Notes: generated from the sequence alone by a model not told the origin. Positions 1 to 9,711 are shown, numbered from the stretch's first letter. The stretch: 64,000 bases of DNA from Marmoricola sp. (GCA_025965195.1 JAOPXK010000015.1:27031-91030); one strand, 5' to 3'. Made by a program: numbers and translations.

Positions 1-1126
1 CCTCGAGGTTGCGGCACCAGCCGGCGAGCGTCATCGCGTAGTGCAGGCGGAGGTTCTCCTCGTGGTGCACCTCGAGCCCGGCGTTCTGGGCCTCGAGGAT
101 CATCCGCCCGGACCCGGTCAGCTCACCGTCGGGGAAGACATAGCGGTCGATGAACAGCCCCGTCTTCGTGTCCCGGTTGTGCTGGCGGGTGATGGAGTGG
201 TTGAGGAGTCGGCCGTATGGCTTGAGCTTGTCCTTGAGGAAGGAGAAGTAGGCGCCGTAGTTGTCGATGCCGATGTGCTCGGTCAGCCCGATCGAGCTGA
301 CCGCATCGAAGTCGGTCTCCACGACGTCGCGGTAGTCCTGGAAACGGACCTCGGCGAGGTGGTCGAGACCCTCCTCCTTGATCCTCTCCTGCGCCCAGGT
401 GGCCTGCTCCCGCGAGAGCGTGACACCGAGTGCGCGGACGCCGTACTCACGGGCGGCGTGGCGGACCATGCCGCCCCAGCCGCAACCCACGTCGAGGAGT
501 CGCTGGCCCTGCTGCAGGTTGAGCTTGCGGGCGATCAGGTCGTACTTCTCGAACTGCGCCTCTTCGAGCGTCGCCTCCGGCGTCGGGAAGACCGCACAGG
601 TGTAGGTCATCGAGGGACCGAGGACCAGCTCGTAGAAGCGGTTCGAGACGTCGTAGTGGTGGTGGATGACCTCGGCGTCGCGCGCCTTGGAGTGCCGCCA
701 GCCCTCGACCGTGCGTCGCCAGCGCGGGAGGTGCTCCTCCTTCGGCGGCGGCGGCGGCTTGAGCAGCTCGATGCCGAGTCCACGGATCAGGTTCACCGCC
801 TCGATCGGGCGCGGCCGGCGAATCTTCAGCCCGTGCTTGATCAGCTTCAGCGCCTCGTAGGGGTCGCCGGGATGAACGCCCTTGAGGTCCAGGTCACCCG
901 AGACATAGGCCCGGCCGAGGCCGAGGTCGAGGTCGAGGGGCGCCGTCAGGATGTAGGAGAGCCCGCGCTCGGTGAGCAGGTCGAAGCCGACCGGGGCATC
1001 CTCCGGACCGGTCGAGCTGCCGTCGTACGCCGTGATGCGCAGCGGTAGCTCCTCTTGCAACAGCCCTTCGATTGCTCCCGCAATCGGGATCCTGCTGGCC
1101 TGTCCCGAAAAAGTGTCAAGTCTCAT
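1..1126 (-). CDS. tmsB: Cyclopropane-fatty-acyl-phospholipid synthase family methyltransferase, probable TmsB/BfaB (3' end cut by window)
   Basis: Not in the ORF track because its stop lies outside the window; I translated it from the minus strand. About 375 residues are visible, so only the C-terminus is missing. The SAM-binding loop LLDVGCGWGGM and the CFA-synthase stretch HHHYDVSNRFYELVLG are intact. The family transfers a methylene or methyl group from SAM to the double bond of an unsaturated phospholipid acyl chain. The ATG overlaps the stop of the FAD oxidoreductase gene in an ATGA, so the two are translationally coupled. In mycobacteria and other actinobacteria this pair (TmsB/TmsA, also BfaB/BfaA) makes 10-methyl fatty acids such as tuberculostearic acid. 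That pathway assignment is inferred from pairing; an ordinary cyclopropane synthase is the alternative. Confidence 0.85.
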   Translation of the reverse strand, partial: MRLDTFSGQASRIPIAGAIEGLLQEELPLRITAYDGSSTGPEDAPVGFDLLTERGLSYILTAPLDLDLGLGRAYVSGDLDLKGVHPGDPYEALKLIKHGLKIRRPRPIEAVNLIRGLGIELLKPPPPPKEEHLPRWRRTVEGWRHSKARDAEVIHHHYDVSNRFYELVLGPSMTYTCAVFPTPEATLEEAQFEKYDLIARKLNLQQGQRLLDVGCGWGGMVRHAAREYGVRALGVTLSREQATWAQERIKEEGLDHLAEVRFQDYRDVVETDFDAVSSIGLTEHIGIDNYGAYFSFLKDKLKPYGRLLNHSITRQHNRDTKTGLFIDRYVFPDGELTGSGRMILEAQNAGLEVHHEENLRLHYAMTLAGWCRNLE

Positions 1127-2508
1127 CGTCTCCGCACCGCCTTGTCGTAGAGCGTCATCAGTCGGGAGTCAGGGTCGTAGCGCTTCTTGACGGCAGCCAG
1201 ATTCGCACCGTCGTAGAGCTCGTCGAACGTCTCCTTGTCGTAGAAAGACTCGGAGTACAGCGATTTATGCCCGTCGAGCTGATGAACTTTCGTCTCGATC
1301 GCCCGGTTGCGCGGAGCATCGGGCGCATCTGCGCCTACAGGCACCGCTCCCCAGAAGCCGACGTTGACGTAGATCACACCCGGTTCGAGCGGGTACGACG
1401 GCCAGGTGCGCGTCGCCCCGTCCACTTTTCGGAGCTGCAACGGGCACAACCACACCGGTCGCATCCCGACCGCGTCGTCGAACCAGTCCAGGAACTCCGG
1501 CAGCCGGTCGACGGGCACCTCGATGTCCTGGATGACGCGCTCGCGCTTCGGCCGGCCGGCCCGACGGTCGAGCCGGTCGGCGATGCCGTACTTCGTGTCC
1601 AGGCCGACCAGCTTGTGATAGACGTCCGAGCGCTTCCACCGTCGCGGCCACACGCGCCTGATCATCGGGTTCTGCACACCGAACGCGCCCGAGCACCAGA
1701 ACCAGTCGGTGTCCCAGCGCCAGATGTAGTCGTGGATCGTGAGCAGGTCTGTCGCGCGCTCCTGGATCGACCTGAAGAAGATCTGCTGCCCGGTGTAGTC
1801 CGACGGCTTGCGGTCGGCGGCGTCGGTGAACCGGGCCAGGACCAGGTAGTACTCCCCCGGCTCGAACGCGACGCCGTCGAGGCCGTCGACCTGCTGGCCG
1901 TCCCAGGACCGGGACTCCGCGATCTCCGCAATGGCCGCCGCGAGCTTGTCGGCGTCGTGGAAGCGGACATGCCTCAGCGCGACGTACGCCGGGACCGGCT
2001 CGAGCTCGATCCGCAGCCGGGTGGCATAGCCGAGCGAGCCGTAGGAGTTCGGGAACGTCGTGAACAGGTCGGCGTGCTCGTTGTCGGGAGTCGCCGTGAC
2101 CACCTCGCCCGACCCGGTGAAGATGTCGAGCTCGAGGACCGACTCGTGCGGGAGCCCGTTGCGGAACGAGGTCGACTCGATCCCCAGCCCGGTGACGGCG
2201 CCGCCGAGCGTGATCGTGCGCAGCTGTGGCACCACCATCGGCATCAGGCCGTGCGCGAGAGTGACCTCGACGAGGTCCTCGTAGGTGCAGACCCCCTGGA
2301 CGTCCGCCGTGCGGCCGGCCGGGTCGATGCCGATGACGCCGTTCAGGCCAGAGACATCCAGCCCGGCCCCGTCGGAGGCCTCGCGTGGCCGGAAGAGATT
2401 GGAGGTCTTCTTCTTCAGCCGGACGGTTGAGCCCGTCGGGATCTCGGCGTACGACGAACGCAGTCGGGAGACCGCCGCGTCGTGTTGCACCCTGCCAGCC
2501 AGCGCCAT
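1123..2508 (-). CDS. tmsA: FAD-binding oxidoreductase, probable TmsA/BfaA of 10-methyl fatty acid synthesis
   Basis: 461 aa. The N-terminal half is a PCMH-type FAD-binding domain (around residues 40-200), seen in TYEDLVEVTLAHGLMP followed by TITLGGAVTGLGIES; the C-terminal half is a substrate domain of the FAD/FMN-containing dehydrogenase kind. It overlaps the start of the CFA-synthase-like gene by four bases. In the characterised actinobacterial pathway the methyltransferase makes a 10-methylene intermediate and this flavoprotein reduces it to the 10-methyl chain. The start ATG sits about six bases after a TAGGAT hexamer, which would suit a leaderless transcript. DprE1-like or other FAD oxidoreductase functions cannot be excluded from sequence alone, but the pairing makes TmsA the best call. 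Confidence 0.8.
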   Translation of the reverse strand: MALAGRVQHDAAVSRLRSSYAEIPTGSTVRLKKKTSNLFRPREASDGAGLDVSGLNGVIGIDPAGRTADVQGVCTYEDLVEVTLAHGLMPMVVPQLRTITLGGAVTGLGIESTSFRNGLPHESVLELDIFTGSGEVVTATPDNEHADLFTTFPNSYGSLGYATRLRIELEPVPAYVALRHVRFHDADKLAAAIAEIAESRSWDGQQVDGLDGVAFEPGEYYLVLARFTDAADRKPSDYTGQQIFFRSIQERATDLLTIHDYIWRWDTDWFWCSGAFGVQNPMIRRVWPRRWKRSDVYHKLVGLDTKYGIADRLDRRAGRPKRERVIQDIEVPVDRLPEFLDWFDDAVGMRPVWLCPLQLRKVDGATRTWPSYPLEPGVIYVNVGFWGAVPVGADAPDAPRNRAIETKVHQLDGHKSLYSESFYDKETFDELYDGANLAAVKKRYDPDSRLMTLYDKAVRRR

Positions 2509-2512
2509 AGCC

Positions 2513-2545
2513 CTATCCTACTCGTCAGATAGTTGTTCTACGCAA
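2513..2545 (-). promoter_or_regulatory. Candidate leaderless promoter of tmsA, with imperfect inverted repeat
   Basis: On the minus strand TTGCGT and TAGGAT are 19 bases apart, and the second hexamer ends six bases before the tmsA ATG. CTATC and GATAG flank ten bases over the same stretch (2513-2532), so a repressor could sit on the -10 region. By-eye call only. Confidence 0.3.
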
Positions 2546-2554
2546 ACGCTTTAC

Positions 2555-2914
2555 TCAACTTTCGAGCGTCTGGACGATTGTTCCAGCCGGTGTTCCTCGA
2601 TGAATGTGTACCCCCGGACCGGCGAACTCAACCAGCACGGCCAGGTCCGCGGGAGCCAGGTCACCCTCGGTGAGGACGACCACCGCTTCGGCACCCTTCG
2701 CGCCACTGGCAACCGCCATCGCGACCGCGACACCGATCGCCGAGACCTTCAGGGACGGCAGGTCGACCGTGGCAGCGGCGTAGGTCCGGCCGTCGAGGTC
2801 CCGCAGCGCGGCGCCCTCGACAGCTCCGGTGCGCGCCCGTGTCGCTCGAGCCAGCACGACCAGCTTGTTGTCCTCAGCATCCACGAAGTCATCGTATTGC
2901 CGAGACAGGTTCAC
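2555..2914 (-). CDS. Cytidine deaminase-like protein without catalytic residues
   Basis: 119 aa. The fold region (VVLARATRARTGAVEGAALRDLDGRTYAAATV) resembles the cytidine deaminase family, but the protein has no cysteine at all, so the zinc-binding HAE/CAE and PCxxC motifs are gone. Position supports the identity: a comparable uncharacterised protein (Rv2365c type) follows the CNNM/CBS hemolysin-like gene in mycobacteria, normally just before era. Here era is not next; tmsA is. The GTG start overlaps the upstream stop in a GTGA. It probably acts as a structural or ligand-binding protein rather than an enzyme; its role is unknown. Confidence 0.75.
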   Translation of the reverse strand: MNLSRQYDDFVDAEDNKLVVLARATRARTGAVEGAALRDLDGRTYAAATVDLPSLKVSAIGVAVAMAVASGAKGAEAVVVLTEGDLAPADLAVLVEFAGPGVHIHRGTPAGTIVQTLES

Positions 2915-4251
2915 GCCTGAAGTGAGGTCCTGATCGGCTCGTCCGCCGGCGCGTCCGCCCCGGCCGCCGGGGGCACCGGTGGCACCGGGGGCGCCGGGGT
3001 GATCAGGACGGTGCCGACCCGCTTGCGGCGGCCCTTGGCCTCCTCGGCCTGGAAGATCAGGCCGCCGACCTCGACGACCGATCCGGGAATCGGCACCTTG
3101 CCGAGGTGCTTGGCCATCAGCCCACCGACCGAGTCGACTTCGTCGTCCTCGATCTCGACGCCGACGATCTCGTCGAGGTCGTCGACCGGGAACCGCGAGG
3201 AGACCCGGGTCGAGCCGTCGGGGAGCGCCTCGACTGGAATCTCGTCCATGTCGAACTCGTCGGTGATCTCGCCGACGATCTCCTCGAGGATGTCCTCGAT
3301 CGTGATGAGGCCGGCGGTGCCGCCGTACTCGTCGACGACGACGGCGATGTGCCGGCGCTGAGCCTGCATCTCACGGAGCAGGTCGTCGACGGGCTTGGAG
3401 TCGGGCACGTGCAGCACGGGCCGCATCACGGAGTCGACGCGCTCGGTGGTCTCGGACTCGTGGCGGTCGAACACGCGCTTGCTGATGTCCTTGAGGTAGG
3501 CGAAGCCGACGATCCGGTCCAGGTCCTCCTCGATCACCGGCAGCCGCGAGAAACCGCTGCGCAGGAACAGCGACATCGCCTGACGCAGCGTCTTGTGCCG
3601 CTCGATGTAGACCACGTCGGTGCGCGGCACCATCACCTCACGCACCGAGGTGTCGCCGAGCTCGAAGACCGAGTGGATCATCGCGCGTTCTTCGGACTCG
3701 ATCAGGCTCGATGCCTCGGCCAGGTCCACCAGCTCACGCAGCTCGGCCTCGGAGGAGAACGGGCCTTCGGAGAAGCCGCGACCCGGGGTGATCGCGTTGC
3801 CGATCAGGATCAGCAGCCGCGGGATCGGACCGATCACCCGCGTCAGCGGGATGAGGACGCCGGTCGCGACGAGCGCGATCCGTTCGGCGTGCTGGCGACC
3901 CAGTGTCCGGGGAGCCACGCCGACGAAGACGAACGAGACGACCAGCATGATCGCGACGGCGAACGCGATCGAGGACCTGTCGCGACCGAAGATTCGCTGG
4001 CACAGCACCGCAGCGAGCGTGATCGCGGAGATCTCCGCGAGGAGCCGGAGGAACAACGCCGTGTTGAGGTACGCCGGGGGGTCCTCGAGGAGCTTCAGCA
4101 GCCGGGTCGCACCCGGGCGATGGTCGTCCTCAAGCTCCTCGGCGCGGGCGCGGGAGAACGACGAGAGCGCTGCTTCGGCACCACTGAGCAGTCCGGCGAC
4201 GAGCACCAGTCCGACCACGGCCAGAAGCAGCCAGGGACTGTCGCCACTCAT
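2911..4251 (-). CDS. CNNM/HlyC-CorC family membrane protein with CBS pair
   Basis: 446 aa from the ATG giving [14 protein letters not shown]; the ORF track's extra 72 N-terminal residues are Arg/Pro-rich, overlap ybeY and look untranslated. Order: N-terminal CNNM transmembrane domain (about residues 1-180, several hydrophobic segments), two CBS domains (about 200-330, with [15 protein letters not shown] at their start), then the small CorC/HlyC-associated domain (about 345-430, [17 protein letters not shown]). Bacterial relatives act in Mg2+ (and Co2+) export or resistance; the old name hemolysin C is misleading. The ATG overlaps the ybeY stop (ATGA). It is part of the conserved phoH-ybeY-corC order, so it is probably co-transcribed with RNA-maturation genes. 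Confidence 0.88.
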   Translation of the reverse strand: MSGDSPWLLLAVVGLVLVAGLLSGAEAALSSFSRARAEELEDDHRPGATRLLKLLEDPPAYLNTALFLRLLAEISAITLAAVLCQRIFGRDRSSIAFAVAIMLVVSFVFVGVAPRTLGRQHAERIALVATGVLIPLTRVIGPIPRLLILIGNAITPGRGFSEGPFSSEAELRELVDLAEASSLIESEERAMIHSVFELGDTSVREVMVPRTDVVYIERHKTLRQAMSLFLRSGFSRLPVIEEDLDRIVGFAYLKDISKRVFDRHESETTERVDSVMRPVLHVPDSKPVDDLLREMQAQRRHIAVVVDEYGGTAGLITIEDILEEIVGEITDEFDMDEIPVEALPDGSTRVSSRFPVDDLDEIVGVEIEDDEVDSVGGLMAKHLGKVPIPGSVVEVGGLIFQAEEAKGRRKRVGTVLITPAPPVPPVPPAAGADAPADEPIRTSLQA

Positions 4252-4736
4252 GTCGCTGGTCGGTCCGGGGCGAGCGCCTGGCCTCGGCTGACGCCCTGCC
4301 ACTCGGCAAGCAGCCGGGCTTGGAGACCGAACATCTCCTTGTGCTCCTCGGGCTCGGCATGGTCGTAGCCGAGGAGGTGCAGGACACCGTGCACGGTCAG
4401 CAGATCGAGCTCGTCGGTCACGTCGTGGCCGGCCTCGACGGCCTGCTTCTCGGCGATCGACGGGCACAGCACCAGGTCACCGAGGACGCCGTCCTCGGGC
4501 TCCTCGTTGACCTTGCCGGGGCGCAGCTCGTCCATCGGGAAGGCGAGTACGTCGGTCGGGCCGTCCTTTTCCATCCACTTCGCGTTGAGCTCGGCAATGG
4601 TCGCCTCGTCGACGGCTGTCACGCACAGCTCGGCGTCGGGGTGCACCCGCATCCGGTCCATCACGAACCTGGCGAGCCGCTGGGTCCGGCGTACGTCGAG
4701 ATCGTGGCCGGACTCGTTGAGTACCTCGATGCTCAT
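4248..4736 (-). CDS. ybeY: Endoribonuclease YbeY, rRNA maturation and ribosome quality control
   Basis: 162 aa from [10 protein letters not shown]; the 26 upstream residues in the ORF track overlap phoH and lack family similarity. The zinc-binding signature [11 protein letters not shown] with its three histidines is complete, followed by an acidic tail, as in UPF0054/YbeY proteins. The family takes part in 16S rRNA 3'-end maturation and late 30S quality control. It lies seven bases after phoH and overlaps the CNNM/CBS gene, so the three genes are almost certainly one transcript. Confidence 0.95.
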   Translation of the reverse strand: MSIEVLNESGHDLDVRRTQRLARFVMDRMRVHPDAELCVTAVDEATIAELNAKWMEKDGPTDVLAFPMDELRPGKVNEEPEDGVLGDLVLCPSIAEKQAVEAGHDVTDELDLLTVHGVLHLLGYDHAEPEEHKEMFGLQARLLAEWQGVSRGQALAPDRPAT

Positions 4737-4743
4737 GCTCGGC

Positions 4744-5784
<1,041 letters not shown>

Positions 5785-5868
5785 GAATGCCCGGTCGGGC
5801 GGCCCTTCTGTCTCGATGCATTGACAAGCGCAATGCTACGGGAGCGACCCTGCCGGGGCATCTGGAAA

Positions 5869-6228
5869 TCAACCAGGCGGCCAGCCCATCGGACGACCAC
5901 CCAACACGTGCAGGTGGGCATGGAAGACGGTCTGGTGCGCCACGGCTCCGGTGTTGAAGACCATCCGGTAGCCATCCTCGAGCCCTTCGCTGGCGGCGAC
6001 CTCGCGCGCGGAGTCGATCAGCGCGACCATCGTGTCCGGCTCGCCCTGGGCCAGCTCTGCGGCGTTCGGGTAGTGGCTGCGCGGGATCACCAGCACATGC
6101 GTCGGTGCCTGTGGGGCGAGGTCGCGGAACGCCACCGTCGTGCCGCTCTCGTGCACGATGTCGGCCGGGATCACTCCGGAAGCGATCTTGCAGAACAGGC
6201 AGTCGGGGTCGATCTTGTCGTCGGGCAC
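5869..6228 (-). CDS. HIT family nucleotide-binding protein (HINT-type)
   Basis: 119 aa from a GTG. The N-terminus CLFCKIASGVIPA and the histidine triad HAHLHVLGG near the C-terminus match HINT-type hydrolases, which remove groups from AMP (purine nucleoside phosphoramidates). The two N-terminal cysteines of CLFC are half of the zinc site some HIT proteins carry. It sits 84 bases upstream of phoH on the same strand, and a HIT gene is often found beside rsmE/phoH in actinobacteria. The plus-strand sigma-factor block starts just beyond it, so the regions diverge here. Confidence 0.92.
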   Translation of the reverse strand: MPDDKIDPDCLFCKIASGVIPADIVHESGTTVAFRDLAPQAPTHVLVIPRSHYPNAAELAQGEPDTMVALIDSAREVAASEGLEDGYRMVFNTGAVAHQTVFHAHLHVLGGRPMGWPPG

Positions 6229-6347
6229 GTGAAGAGCATATGAGGGGCCTGTTCTGCAGGTTCCATCTCACGGACCCGAGACCCGAGCGAAACCAGCTCA
6301 TCGGCTCCGCGTGTAAACCCCCGGCGCGCGCAGCGCGTGGAAGTAGC

Positions 6348-6902
6348 GTGACCACCAACCTGCTCCGCCGGCCCACGACAGGGGTGAGCGTGCCCGATTC
6401 CGACGCGCCCCTGAGCGCGGACGCCGCCGTCGAGCAGCTGTACGCCGGCCACTACACCCAGCTCGTCCGGCTCGGGGTGTTGCTGCTGCACGACCAGGGA
6501 GCCTCCGAGGAGGTGGTGCAGGACGCGTTCATCGCGCTGCACGCTCGCTGGGGCCAGCTGCGGGACCCGGAGAAGGCCGCGGCGTACCTGCGCCAGTCGG
6601 TGGTGAACCGGGCCCGCTCGGCCCTGCGCCATCGCAAGGTGGTCGCTCGTCACCTGCCGGTGCCACTGCCGGATGAGCCAGGTGCCGATCAGGCCGCGCT
6701 TGCGTCTGCGCGGCGTAGCGCCGTGCTCACCGCGCTCGCCGATCTTCCGCAACGCCAGCGCGAGGTGCTGGCCTTGCGGTACTACCTCGACCAGTCCGAG
6801 CACCAGATCGCCGAGACCCTCGGCATCAGTGCCGGAGCGGTGAAGAGCCACGCGTCGCGCGGTGCCGCAGCCCTGAGAAACCTCCTCGAGGAGGAGCGAT
6901 GA
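6348..6902 (+). CDS. ECF RNA polymerase sigma factor, SigE-like subfamily
   Basis: 184 aa if the GTG at 6348 is used; in-frame GTGs at 6384 and 6390 are possible, and the last has an AGGGG at good spacing. Sigma region 2 is at DAAVEQLYAGHYTQLVRL...EEVVQDAFIALHARWGQLRDP. Region 4 is the helix-turn-helix LPQRQREVLALRYYLDQSEHQIAETLGISAGAVKSH. The ORF track's earlier start runs back through the antisense of the HIT gene and is unlikely. The stop overlaps the ATG of the GerMN/Gmad2 membrane protein (ATGA), the usual layout of an ECF factor with its regulator. The signal it answers is unknown. Confidence 0.88.
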   Translation: MTTNLLRRPTTGVSVPDSDAPLSADAAVEQLYAGHYTQLVRLGVLLLHDQGASEEVVQDAFIALHARWGQLRDPEKAAAYLRQSVVNRARSALRHRKVVARHLPVPLPDEPGADQAALASARRSAVLTALADLPQRQREVLALRYYLDQSEHQIAETLGISAGAVKSHASRGAAALRNLLEEER

Positions 6903-7909
6903 ACACCCCGGAAGACGACGAACTGCGTGCCCTGCTTCACAACGCCGTGTCCGACGTACAACCCGAGCGCGGCCTTGACGCCATCCAGCAACAGACCCAG
7001 AAGGTGACCCCGATGAAGCGCAACTGGTTCCTCGCCACTGCCGGAGTAGCCGCCGCGATCGCCATCGTGACGGGCGGCGTCGCCTTCCTGAACCGCGACC
7101 AGACGCCGACGGCCGGACCGGCAGCTGGTACGTCGAACCCGCCGACCACCGGCTCGGTGACCCCCGGCGGCAACGCGTCCGACCCGACGCCCGCCGTGGC
7201 GCTGCCGGTCTACTACCTGGGCGACACCCCCCACGGGGCGCGCCTCTACCGCGAGTTCCGCCCCTCCGAGCTCCAGGACACCACTGCGACCGTCGCTGCG
7301 CTCGATGCAGCCCTCTCCGGTGGCGCCGCAGACCCGGACTACCACTCGGCCTGGCCGGCATCGACGTCGGTCAACTCGGCCACGTACGCCGGCGACCTGA
7401 TCACCATCGACCTCCACGGAGACGTGCACGACCGGCCCGCCGGGATGACTCAGGCGACGGCCGCGCTGAGCCTCCAGCAGCTGATCTACACGGCTCAGGC
7501 AGTCGTCCAGAAGGGCCGCCCACCCGTCCAGTTCCTGATCGACGGCAAGCACACCGACCAGGTCCTCGGCGAAGCAAGCTCGGAGCCCCTGTCCGCGGCC
7601 TCGGCCGACTCGGTGCAGTCGGCCGTGTGGATCATCAACCCCGCCGAGGGCGCCTCGCTGAACAGCGGCTTCACCGTGAGCGGCGTGGCCGCATCCTTCG
7701 AGGCGAACGTCCCCTGGGAGCTGAAGCAGGGCGACAAGGTCGTCAGGCAGGGCTTCGCCACGGCGGCGGAGTGCTGCACTGCCTCGCCGTACTCCTTCAC
7801 CGTCGATGCTCCCCCGGGCGACTACACGCTCGTCGTCCACGACGATGACCCGTCCGCCGGCGAAGGCCCGGGCGTCACCCAGGACACCAAGGACATCACG
7901 ATCAAGTGA
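6899..7909 (+). CDS. Membrane-anchored GerMN/Gmad2-domain protein, probable sigma-factor partner
   Basis: 336 aa. A short cytosolic segment (residues 1-40, DDELRALLHNAVSDVQPERGLD) resembles the sigma-contacting tails that accompany SigE-like factors. One transmembrane helix follows (about 43-62), then a Pro/Thr/Gly linker. The outer part has a GerMN-like domain (about 100-235) and a C-terminal Gmad2 immunoglobulin-like domain (about 240-336, starting WIINPAEGASLNSGFTVSG). Both domains are named from spore-germination proteins but are widespread in non-sporulating actinobacteria. Overlap with the sigma gene and this topology suggest an anti-sigma or sensor role; no zinc-type anti-sigma motif is visible, so that is inference. 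Confidence 0.75.
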   Translation: MNTPEDDELRALLHNAVSDVQPERGLDAIQQQTQKVTPMKRNWFLATAGVAAAIAIVTGGVAFLNRDQTPTAGPAAGTSNPPTTGSVTPGGNASDPTPAVALPVYYLGDTPHGARLYREFRPSELQDTTATVAALDAALSGGAADPDYHSAWPASTSVNSATYAGDLITIDLHGDVHDRPAGMTQATAALSLQQLIYTAQAVVQKGRPPVQFLIDGKHTDQVLGEASSEPLSAASADSVQSAVWIINPAEGASLNSGFTVSGVAASFEANVPWELKQGDKVVRQGFATAAECCTASPYSFTVDAPPGDYTLVVHDDDPSAGEGPGVTQDTKDITIK

Positions 7910-7921
7910 GAGCCTGAGCGG

Positions 7922-8965
7922 GTGCAGCTCACCAACCGGGTCCTGAACCGGACACTCTGGCTGCGTCAGCACCTGGTCACGCCGGTCGAGATGCCGGTGC
8001 GGGACATGGTCGAGCATCTGATCGGCCTGCAGGCACAGGAGAATCTGCCGCCCTACCTGTCGTTGGCGGCGCGGCTCAAGGACTTCTCACCCGAGTCACT
8101 CTCCACTGAGATCGCCGACCGAGGCCTGGTGCGGTTCCTCACGATGCGCGGGACCGTGCACGTGCTGACGCCGACAGATGCGCTCACTCTCCGGCCGTGG
8201 GTGCAGCCCGCGCTGGACCGGTCCGGCAGGAGCAACCCGCAGAGCCGCCCGGCCGCACACGTGCCAACCATCGAGCTGTTCGCGGCTGCGCGCTCAGCGC
8301 TGGCCGATGGGCCGATTCCCGTTACCGAGCTGGGGGTTCGGCTCGGCACGGCGTTTCCCGACGTACCGGAGGCCGCCCTGCGTCACGTCGCCCGCGAACG
8401 GCTGCCGCTGCTGCAGGTGCCACCTCGTGGGCTGTGGAAGCAGAGCGGCGGGGTCGTCTACGAGCTGGCTGACAACTGGCTCGACGAACGGCTGAGCACA
8501 CCGCACCTGCCTACCTTGATCCGCCGCTACCTTCGTGCGTTCGGACCTGCCTCCCCCGCCGACATGACGAAGTGGTCGGTGGTCACCGGCCTCGGGCCGG
8601 CCTTCAAGGCGATGGACGATCTCGTGATCCACGAGGGCCCCGACGGCAAGGTCCTGTACGACGTACCTGAAGGTCCGCTCGCCGACCCCGACCTCGCGCT
8701 GCCCGTCCGGATGCTCGGCAACTACGACAACCTGTGGCTCTCGCATGCCAACCGCGAGCGCATCGCCAGCGACGACAACCGGCGCCAGTGGATGGCTGCC
8801 AACGGGGCGGTCGGGTCCGCACTGTTCGTCGACGGGCTGCTCGAGGGGTACTGGCGGCTCGACAACGGCGAGATCCGCGTGCAGCCGTTTCGCAAGCTCA
8901 GCAGGGCAGAACAGGCCGCCGTTGCTGTCGAGACCGAGCGGATCCTGGCGTTCCTGGCGCGTTAG
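7922..8965 (+). CDS. Winged-helix DNA-binding domain protein (HTH_42/YcaQ type)
   Basis: 347 aa from a GTG 12 bases after the GerMN/Gmad2 gene. The sequence matches the winged-helix family PF06224 as remembered: an N-terminal LRQHLVTPVEM...HLIGLQAQENLPPYLSLAARL, a middle LVRFLTMRGTVHVLTPTDAL and a C-terminal LGNYDNLWLSHANRERI. Relatives include YcaQ/AlkX-type DNA glycosylases that act on interstrand crosslinks, but many members of this actinobacterial branch are uncharacterised. I do not claim glycosylase activity. Its end overlaps the convergent rsmE by four bases. It may belong to the sigma operon, given the short gap. Confidence 0.8.
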   Translation: MQLTNRVLNRTLWLRQHLVTPVEMPVRDMVEHLIGLQAQENLPPYLSLAARLKDFSPESLSTEIADRGLVRFLTMRGTVHVLTPTDALTLRPWVQPALDRSGRSNPQSRPAAHVPTIELFAAARSALADGPIPVTELGVRLGTAFPDVPEAALRHVARERLPLLQVPPRGLWKQSGGVVYELADNWLDERLSTPHLPTLIRRYLRAFGPASPADMTKWSVVTGLGPAFKAMDDLVIHEGPDGKVLYDVPEGPLADPDLALPVRMLGNYDNLWLSHANRERIASDDNRRQWMAANGAVGSALFVDGLLEGYWRLDNGEIRVQPFRKLSRAEQAAVAVETERILAFLAR

Positions 8966-9690
8966 CCCCAGCGCTGGGTGCGGGACAGCAGTGCCGAGAC
9001 GGCGGCAACTCCTGCGGTCGACGTACGCAACACCGAGGAGCCGAGCCGCACAACGTGCGCAGCTGAGAAAGCCGCCAGCTCCTCATCGCTGATGCCGCCC
9101 TCTGGACCGACGACGACCACGATCGACCTCGCCTCCGAGGCGGGCAGAGCCGCCAAGGGCGCGGTCGCCGCCTCGTGGAGCACGACGCCAAGGTCGGCCA
9201 CCTCGAGCAGGGCGACGACGTCCTCGGTCGTGGCGACAGGCGTCACGTCGGGCAGCCACGACCGGCGAGACTGCTTTCCCGACTCTCGCGCGGCGGACCG
9301 CCACTTGGCCAGTGACTTCTCGGCCCGCTCACCCCGCCAGACACCGACGCAGCGCGACGCGGCCCAGGGCACGATCCGGTCGACGCCGACCTCGGTCAGC
9401 ACTTCGACCGCGAGCTCGCCGCGATCACCCTTCGGGATCGCCTGTACGACGGTGACGACTGGCGACGGCCGCTCCTCGAAGCTGACTGCTTCAACGGTCG
9501 CGACCAGGGCGGCTTTCGCCAGCGAGACAACTGAGCAGGTCGCCGATGCACCCGCGCCGTCGGTGAGGACGAGCTGCTCTCCGACCCGGATCCGCCGCAC
9601 CACCACGGCATGGCGGCCTTCGTCACCGGCCAGGGTCACCTCGACCCCGGTGACGAAGGGCCCGGGAGCGATGAAGACCGGCAGGCTCAC
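8962..9690 (-). CDS. rsmE: 16S rRNA (uracil-1498-N3)-methyltransferase RsmE
   Basis: 242 aa. The SPOUT knot signature is clear: IVVVVGPEGGISDEELAAF and LGSSVLRTSTAGVAAVSALLS at the C-terminus, with a PUA-like N-terminal domain (HAVVVRRIRVGEQLVLTDG). The enzyme methylates U1498 of 16S rRNA in the assembled 30S subunit. It lies 21 bases after dnaJ2 on the same strand; the hrcA-dnaJ2-rsmE order is standard in actinobacteria. Confidence 0.95.
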   Translation of the reverse strand: MSLPVFIAPGPFVTGVEVTLAGDEGRHAVVVRRIRVGEQLVLTDGAGASATCSVVSLAKAALVATVEAVSFEERPSPVVTVVQAIPKGDRGELAVEVLTEVGVDRIVPWAASRCVGVWRGERAEKSLAKWRSAARESGKQSRRSWLPDVTPVATTEDVVALLEVADLGVVLHEAATAPLAALPASEARSIVVVVGPEGGISDEELAAFSAAHVVRLGSSVLRTSTAGVAAVSALLSRTQRWG

Positions 9691-9711
9691 TGAGACATCA
9701 CTGGGACATCA

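Noticed and set aside
41-2430. Plus-strand ORFs of 335 and 452 aa opposite tmsB and tmsA
   Set aside because: Antisense shadows; the minus-strand genes have family motifs and the plus frames have none.
3106-4368. 420-aa plus-strand ORF opposite the CNNM/CBS gene
   Set aside because: Rich in Asp, Arg and His with no motif; typical mirror of a high-GC gene.
6171-8017. Minus-strand ORFs of 396 and 411 aa across the sigma/GerMN region
   Set aside because: Plus-strand genes there have clear sigma region 2/4 and Gmad2 motifs and ATGA coupling.
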